Origin: Alphaproteobacteria bacterium | GTDB taxonomy: Bacteria > Pseudomonadota > Alphaproteobacteria > Sphingomonadales > Sphingomonadaceae | Direction of reading: 5' to 3' | Assembly: GCA_018970445.1 (NCBI GenBank) | Contig: JAGWWF010000011.1 | Span: 1 to 64,000, forward strand | DNA: 64,000 nt | Part shown: positions 59,330 through 64,000 of the stretch, piece after piece | How the letters are laid out: the number at the start of each line of letters is the position of its first letter | Numbering within the stretch: the stretch's first letter is position 1 | Translations under genes and position numbers: made by a program | The notes under the pieces: model-generated | What the model saw: the letters and a program-made list of their open reading frames with translations, nothing else | What the model was told of the DNA's origin: nothing | The model's database searches: none

Positions 59330-60454
59330 ATGACGCTGATCCAACGCTGGACCGACAAGGCCGCGCGCAATCCCTGGTTTCTGGCTGGCGTTGTCCTGCC
59401 GGTGCTGGCCAGTGCGCTGTATTTTTTCCTGATCGCATCCGATGAATTCGTGTCGGAATCGCGGTTCGTCATCAAGGCACCCAATCAGCGTGGCGGCCAG
59501 GTGTCCACCTTTGCCAATCTGATCCAGACGACCGGCCTGTCGGCCGGGCAGGAACAGGCCGATCAGGTGATCGATTTCGTCCGTTCCCGCTCGGCGCTGC
59601 AGAAGCTGGCGATACAGATGCCGCTGAAGACCGTGTATGGCGGTGCCGGAATCGACAGCCTGTCGGCCTTTCCGCGCCTGTGGGAACAAGATGCCTTTGA
59701 AGACCTGTATGATTATTACCGCACCAAGGTGAGCATCGCGCGCGACACCGATACCGGCCTGGTGGTGTTGCGCACGCGGGCGTTCACGCCGGCCGATGCG
59801 CGCCAGGTCAACGAACGCCTGCTGCGGCAGAGCGAGGCGCTGGTCAACGAGTTGAACGAAAGGGCGCGCCGCCGCGCCATCGCCGAAGCCGAAGGCCGGG
59901 TGGTGGAGGCCGAAGCGCGCGTGGCCCGCGCCCGCCGCGCGCTGGCCGCCTATCGCAACAGGGCCGAACTGGTTGATCCGTTGAAACAGGCCGGCGGCGT
60001 GGTGGAAATCGCCAACCGGCTGATCACCGAACGCGCGGCGCTGGAGGCCCAGCTGTCGACCCTGCAACGCCTCACGCCCGATCACCCGTCGATCCCGGCG
60101 CTGCGCCAGCGCATCACCTCGCTCACCACCGAGATTGATCGGCAGACGGCGCGCATCGTTGGCGGCCCCGCCACGATCAGCGGCAAGCTGCCGGGGTATG
60201 AGGCGCTGGCACTGGAACAGGAATTTGCCGCGCAGCTGCTGGTGCTCACCCGATCATCGCTGGAACAGGCGCGCACCGATGCGTTGAAGCAGCAATTCTA
60301 TCTGGAACGGGTGGTCAATCCCAACCAGCCCGATCTGCCCGAATATCCCCACGCCTGGCGCAATGTGCTCACCATCCTGGGCTTTGCCCTGTGCCTCTAT
60401 TTCATCATCTGGATGTTCGTGGTGGGCATTTTGGAACATGCGCCGGAGGATTGA
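59330..60454 (+). CDS. kpsE: Capsule polysaccharide export inner-membrane protein (KpsE/BexC/CtrB-like)
   Basis: 374 residues. An N-terminal membrane helix (FLAGVVLPVLASALYFFLI) is followed by a long periplasmic coiled coil (residues about 165-215, EAEGRVVEAEARVARARRALAAY) and a C-terminal helix (VLTILGFALCLYFIIWMFVVGIL). This is a PCP-type protein that links the ABC exporter to the outer-membrane channel in group 2/3 capsule export. The permease and ATPase genes follow directly. Confidence 0.92.
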   Translation: MTLIQRWTDKAARNPWFLAGVVLPVLASALYFFLIASDEFVSESRFVIKAPNQRGGQVSTFANLIQTTGLSAGQEQADQVIDFVRSRSALQKLAIQMPLKTVYGGAGIDSLSAFPRLWEQDAFEDLYDYYRTKVSIARDTDTGLVVLRTRAFTPADARQVNERLLRQSEALVNELNERARRRAIAEAEGRVVEAEARVARARRALAAYRNRAELVDPLKQAGGVVEIANRLITERAALEAQLSTLQRLTPDHPSIPALRQRITSLTTEIDRQTARIVGGPATISGKLPGYEALALEQEFAAQLLVLTRSSLEQARTDALKQQFYLERVVNPNQPDLPEYPHAWRNVLTILGFALCLYFIIWMFVVGILEHAPED

Positions 60455-60458
60455 CGCC

Positions 60459-61241
60459 GTGCCATCGCTCAGGAAAGGCTGGAACATCCAGACCCGCGTG
60501 ATCGGCGCCCTGATGATCCGCGAGCTGACCACGCGCTTTGGCCGGGAGAATATCGGCTTTCTGTGGGTGATGGTTGAACCGCTGTTGTTTGCGGTGCTGG
60601 TCGGTCTTTTGTGGCGGGCCATGAAGGGCCCGCTGGAATATGGGGTTGATATCATTGCCTTTGTGGTGACGGGCTATATCCCGCTGGTGTTCTTCCGCAG
60701 TTCGGTATCGCGTGCGGTTAGCAGTTTCACGGCCAATGGCAGCCTGATGTATCATCGCCAGATCAAGGTGCTTGATCTCATCCTGGTGCGGTTCCTGATT
60801 GAACTGATCGGGCACATGATGGCCTATTTGGTCATTGCCCTGGCGCTGGGGGCGTTTGGCCTGTTTCCGCGCCCGCATGATCTGGGGTTCCTGCTGCTGG
60901 GCTGGGCTTATTATGGATTGTTCACCTTTGCCATTACGTTGGTGATCGCCCCCTTGAGCGAGATGAGCGATGTTCTGGAAAAGGTCATCCCCGTCACCAC
61001 CTATCTCATGGTGCCATTTTCCGGGGCATTCTATCTGGTCAGCGCGCTTTATCCCGATGCAGCGGCCGTGGTGCTGTATTCGCCGCCTGTGCATGGCATG
61101 GAAATGATGCGTTATGGCGTGTTCGGCCCGTCGATCGATCCGCGCTATGATTATCTTTATCCCTTGCAGTTCAGCTTGCCGTGCATCACTCTTGGCCTGC
61201 TCCTGTGCCGCCTGGTCCGTCGCCGGTTGGTGGTGGAATGA
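60459..61241 (+). CDS. kpsM: Capsule/polysaccharide ABC transporter permease (KpsM-like)
   Basis: 260 residues, about six membrane segments, ABC-2 type (IGALMIRELTTRFGRENIGFLWVMVEPLLFAVL, FVVTGYIPLVFFRSSVSRAVSSF, YSPPVHGMEMMRYGVFG). It exports lipid-linked polysaccharide with the ATPase encoded next. The start is GTG at 60459 after GGAGG; an ATG at 60438 overlapping the upstream gene would add seven residues. It overlaps the ATPase gene by ATGA. Confidence 0.93.
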   Translation: MPSLRKGWNIQTRVIGALMIRELTTRFGRENIGFLWVMVEPLLFAVLVGLLWRAMKGPLEYGVDIIAFVVTGYIPLVFFRSSVSRAVSSFTANGSLMYHRQIKVLDLILVRFLIELIGHMMAYLVIALALGAFGLFPRPHDLGFLLLGWAYYGLFTFAITLVIAPLSEMSDVLEKVIPVTTYLMVPFSGAFYLVSALYPDAAAVVLYSPPVHGMEMMRYGVFGPSIDPRYDYLYPLQFSLPCITLGLLLCRLVRRRLVVE

Positions 61242-61885
61242 TCATCTGCGAGAATATCCGCAAAAGCTATCGTGCTGGCCACGGCCGGCGCGAGGTGTTG
61301 AAGGGTATAAACCTAACGGTGGCAAAGGGCGAACGTGTGGCCCTGCTTGGCCGCAACGGCGCCGGCAAATCCACGCTGATTAAGCAGATTGGCGGCGTGG
61401 AGCTGCCCGACAGCGGCCGCATCGTCCGCGGGATGAGCACCAGTTGGCCGATCGGCTTCAACGGCGGCTTCCAGGGCAGCCTGACCGGCTATGACAATGC
61501 CCGCTTCATCGCGCGCATCTATGGCCGATCCTATGCCGATATGCGCGAATTCGTGGAGGATTTCACCGAACTGGGCGGTTCACTCAAGATGCCGGTGAAA
61601 ACCTATTCCTCCGGCATGCGCGCCCGGCTGGCGTTTGCCCTGTCGCTAGCTATCGAATTTGATTGCTATCTGATCGACGAGGTGATCCTGGTTGGCGACC
61701 AGAATTTTCAGCGCAAGTGCCATGCCGAACTGTTCGAAAAGCGCGCGGACCGCGCAATGATCATCGCCAGCCACGACATGCACACCATCCGCGACACGTG
61801 CAACCGCGGCGTGATCATTCACGATGGTGTGGCAACGGTGCATTCCGATGTCGTGGAGGCAATTGCAGTCTACGAAAGTCTCTAG
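61238..61885 (+). CDS. kpsT: Capsule/polysaccharide ABC transporter ATP-binding protein (KpsT-like)
   Basis: 215 residues, a short ABC ATPase: Walker A LLGRNGAGKSTLIKQIGG, a KpsT-type insert (GMSTSWPIGFNGGFQGSLTGYDNARFI), signature YSSGMRARLAFALSL, Walker B DCYLIDEV and the His switch ASHDMHTI. It drives polysaccharide export with the upstream permease. It is last in the rightward operon; the glycosyltransferase genes converge on it. Confidence 0.94.
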   Translation: MIICENIRKSYRAGHGRREVLKGINLTVAKGERVALLGRNGAGKSTLIKQIGGVELPDSGRIVRGMSTSWPIGFNGGFQGSLTGYDNARFIARIYGRSYADMREFVEDFTELGGSLKMPVKTYSSGMRARLAFALSLAIEFDCYLIDEVILVGDQNFQRKCHAELFEKRADRAMIIASHDMHTIRDTCNRGVIIHDGVATVHSDVVEAIAVYESL

Positions 61886-61905
61886 ACCCGACCGGTTCAT
61901 GCCGG

Positions 61906-62931
61906 TCAGGCTAGGCCTTCTGCCTTGAGCCACGCTGCAAAATCGGGGCTGAACGGGTTGGCAAAATGGGCCTGCAAATCCTTGCGCTCGCGATACAGCA
62001 GCCGGTGGGACCGCTTGATTGGTTCGCCGTTTTCGAAATTGGCAAAGGCCCAATAACGATCGGGGATTGCCGGTGAGGTGGCCTTTGCCACCTGTTCCCG
62101 ATACCAGCGCCACAGTTCGTAAACCACGATCTGGTCGCGCGCATAGCGTCTGGTCATGGTGTCGCCCAGCGGGCCAAGCTTGGTGAAATGCCAGAAACGC
62201 AACAGCACGTCGTTGGCCCTGACATTGCCATCGCCATCAATGGCAATGCGGCGCTGGCTGACATTCCAGCTGGCCGTGTTGTAGCCGGGATCCTTCAGGA
62301 TATGCACCTTGTCAAAGAACACCGGCACATGGTCACACCATTTCTGATCGACAAACAGGCCCTTGTCCCGATCATCATGGCAGAATTCGAGCAGTCGCCT
62401 GGCCCACCAATCGGCAAAGCGCGCGCCTTCGCCAGTGGTGCGGATGGCCACAAACCCCAGATTGTAGATGCCGGCCCACAGCGGGCAGATTTCATTGTCG
62501 ATGATGGCGGCACGGGCCTCTTCCGGTTCCAGAAGATGCGGAGTCAGCACGATATCCGATGTTTGCAGCTTGTCGAGCAACGGCGTGAGCGGATTGAACA
62601 GGCAGGTATCCGGATCGAGGTAGATGACGGCATCGAAATTTCGGCGCGTCGCCTGGGCGATGAACGGGCCCTTCACCGCCGTGCACACTTCAACGATGTC
62701 GTGCTGAAACAGCCAGCCGGCGAGATTGTCTATCCCCAGATCATCCTGCCAGACAACTTCATCAAACGGCTCATCCGCAATGTTCAGGGTGAGGCCAGCA
62801 GGGATCCTGTCCGTCATCAAGGCAACAAGGTGCCAATCCGGATGATGGCGCCGCAGACTTTGGAACAGCACACGGGCGCGGTTGAGGTAACTGAAGGTGA
62901 AGCTGGTGAAACACAGGACGCGCATGGTCAT
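61906..62931 (-). CDS. Glycosyltransferase, GT-A type
   Basis: 341 residues. The N-terminal FTSFTFSYLNRARVLFQSLRRHHP and the DxD motif in AVIYLDPDTCLFNPL indicate a nucleotide-sugar, metal-dependent GT-A transferase. NLGFVAIRTTGEGARFADWW and LFVDQKWCDHVPVFFD are typical of stealth/GT8-like capsule transferases. The donor sugar is unknown. It lies next to the capsule exporter, converging with a 20-base gap, and overlaps the upstream glycosyltransferase gene by ATGA. Confidence 0.83.
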   Translation of the reverse strand: MTMRVLCFTSFTFSYLNRARVLFQSLRRHHPDWHLVALMTDRIPAGLTLNIADEPFDEVVWQDDLGIDNLAGWLFQHDIVEVCTAVKGPFIAQATRRNFDAVIYLDPDTCLFNPLTPLLDKLQTSDIVLTPHLLEPEEARAAIIDNEICPLWAGIYNLGFVAIRTTGEGARFADWWARRLLEFCHDDRDKGLFVDQKWCDHVPVFFDKVHILKDPGYNTASWNVSQRRIAIDGDGNVRANDVLLRFWHFTKLGPLGDTMTRRYARDQIVVYELWRWYREQVAKATSPAIPDRYWAFANFENGEPIKRSHRLLYRERKDLQAHFANPFSPDFAAWLKAEGLA

Positions 62932-64000
62932 TCAACAACTTCGAGGCTGAGCGCACTGTAGCGCATGACATGCTGCGACGCCGGCCGGGCAGAGCGCGCC
63001 AGTGTGAGAATTGAACCGCTGGCGAACGCGGCGTACAATGCCGCTTCATCGGGCAAAACGGCACCAAGCCCGGTTTTTTCGGTGATCGCCACGACATTTC
63101 CGGCATCCGGGTTTGTCAAGATCGCCGACCCGCCGGCCAAAGCCTCATAAGCGGTCAGACAGAATGTTTCGGGCCATATTGACCAAAGAATGGCCACATC
63201 AAGCGAAACGGCATTCACGGCCTCGCGCATGGCATCAAGCTTGTCGGCGGTTGCCGCAACTTCCCTGTGCGTGAGCGCCAGTCCGCCGCGGCGGCCCTTG
63301 CCGAGGTGGTGAAATTCGTAGCGAGGATCATCGCCAAACCGCAACACCAGTTCTTCAAAGACTGGCCATCCCTTGTGTGCGGCGGGATATCCCAGGAAGC
63401 CAACCCGCAATGGCGCGCCGGGATGAATTGGCGCAGCGCTGGCAACCACCGCAGGTTCAAGCCGCACATGTTCAACCACACGCACAGAGGCGGGCTGAAA
63501 CAGGCCGGCCTCTTGCCAGATATCCAGCGCCGTTTGGGATGGCGAAACAAGATCGATCCGGAAACGGGAAAACAGCCTTTCAAATTCGTGCGCATGATCG
63601 AACGAGGCGCGCGCATACGCACACAATTCCCGTGCGATCGTGCCTGGCCGAGGGTAGCCGCGATATTGGACATCGTTGCGCAAAAGCTTGAAATTGTTAT
63701 AAATTGGCGAATAATCGTGCAGCCACAAGCAGCCGGCCGTTGCACCGGCGGCAGCAATCACGTCAATGGTCTGGTCCATGTTGTGGCCAAGCAGGCTGTG
63801 CAGCACGAATCTGACCTGGCCGGCAGCGAATCCCGCCTGCCGCAGGGCGCGCGCAATGTCGGGCGAAGTGAAGTATCCCGTCAACTTGCCATTGATCAGC
63901 ACGCCCAGGGCAATGGTGTCTCCCGAGGTGTCCAGGAACGGCAGCGAATGGGCCGGGAACAGGTGAACATGCGCATCGCCCCGTGCCCTGAACAGGGAAA
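62928..64000 (-). CDS. Glycosyltransferase, GT-B type, N-terminal part beyond window edge
   Basis: The frame is open from the right edge to 62928, so at least 356 residues are encoded and the start is not visible. The C-terminal half has the GT4 pattern: LRVGFLGYPAAHKGWPVFEELV, YEFHHLGKGRRGG, LWSIWPETFCLTAYEALAGGSAILTNPDAGNV. Upstream, FRIDLVSPSQTALDIWQ belongs to the same fold. It is probably part of the capsule biosynthesis cluster continuing past the window, and translationally coupled to the next transferase gene. Confidence 0.8.
   Translation of the reverse strand, partial: SLFRARGDAHVHLFPAHSLPFLDTSGDTIALGVLINGKLTGYFTSPDIARALRQAGFAAGQVRFVLHSLLGHNMDQTIDVIAAAGATAGCLWLHDYSPIYNNFKLLRNDVQYRGYPRPGTIARELCAYARASFDHAHEFERLFSRFRIDLVSPSQTALDIWQEAGLFQPASVRVVEHVRLEPAVVASAAPIHPGAPLRVGFLGYPAAHKGWPVFEELVLRFGDDPRYEFHHLGKGRRGGLALTHREVAATADKLDAMREAVNAVSLDVAILWSIWPETFCLTAYEALAGGSAILTNPDAGNVVAITEKTGLGAVLPDEAALYAAFASGSILTLARSARPASQHVMRYSALSLEVVE

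Overview
This window is about two-thirds G+C and carries dense, ATGA-overlapping operons. It looks like part of a sphingomonad (Alphaproteobacteria, Sphingomonadales) chromosome. The assignment is inferred from gene content: a TonB/ExbB/ExbD/ExbD set, an Oar-like TonB-dependent receptor, a two-polypeptide methionine synthase behind an ArsR-methyltransferase fusion gene, DUF4402 pilin-like, DUF4139 and DUF6356 proteins, and sphingomonad-style TonB-box sequences. No replication origin, transposase or CRISPR array was seen.

Layout. 1-0.3 kb: edge of a TIR-domain gene. 0.4-5.8 kb: pgsA-moaD-moaE and uvrC, separated by nitroreductase, DMT transporter and glutathione S-transferase genes. 5.9-9.2 kb: a lipoprotein phosphodiesterase, an SDR/FolB pterin pair and a secreted hypothetical protein. 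9.4-11.9 kb: TonB energy-transduction operon with terminator. 11.9-13.4 kb: S41 peptidase lipoprotein. 13.45-15.65 kb: groES-groEL with a sigma70-like promoter, CIRCE operator and terminator. 16-17.5 kb: a methyltransferase and mlaA. 17.5-23.1 kb: a methionine operon (ArsR-methyltransferase, metF, split metH) with a palindrome inside its promoter. 23.1-31.3 kb: a second TonB-like protein, thioesterase/YghU pair, two tandem DUF4139 proteins, a beta-lactamase-family hydrolase and an SLC5 symporter. 31.35-35.3 kb: tRNA-Val, a repeat cluster and the large Oar-like receptor. 35.4-43.4 kb: galE, a metallophosphoesterase/glycosyltransferase pair, an amidohydrolase/penicillin-acylase pair, an RpiR regulator and a pseudouridine synthase. 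43.4-45.7 kb: a lone, enlarged flagellin gene.

45.8-52.6 kb is the accessory part. tRNA-Ser(GGA) is followed by a second partial copy of its own 3' end. Then come an alpha/beta hydrolase, an acyl-CoA dehydrogenase and, in a clearly A+T-richer islet (about 48.5-50.8 kb), a two-gene module: a DUF5131 (Gp37/Gp68-like) three-cysteine protein translationally coupled to its partner TcmP. This is the best candidate for an undescribed system: the pairing is recognised as a family association, but I know of no established function. A secreted amidohydrolase follows.

52.6-56 kb: a DUF4402 pilin-like gene with no ordinary start codon and a one-chain chaperone/usher-like secretion protein. 56.2-59.3 kb: hybrid histidine kinase and NarL-type response regulator. 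59.3-64 kb: capsule export genes of the KpsE/KpsM/KpsT type and two glycosyltransferase genes, the last cut by the window edge.

The window has several envelope themes: TonB-powered uptake, MlaA lipid asymmetry, fimbria-like secretion and capsule export. It also has one-carbon/cofactor metabolism (met operon, moaDE, folB) and one short, compositionally foreign module.
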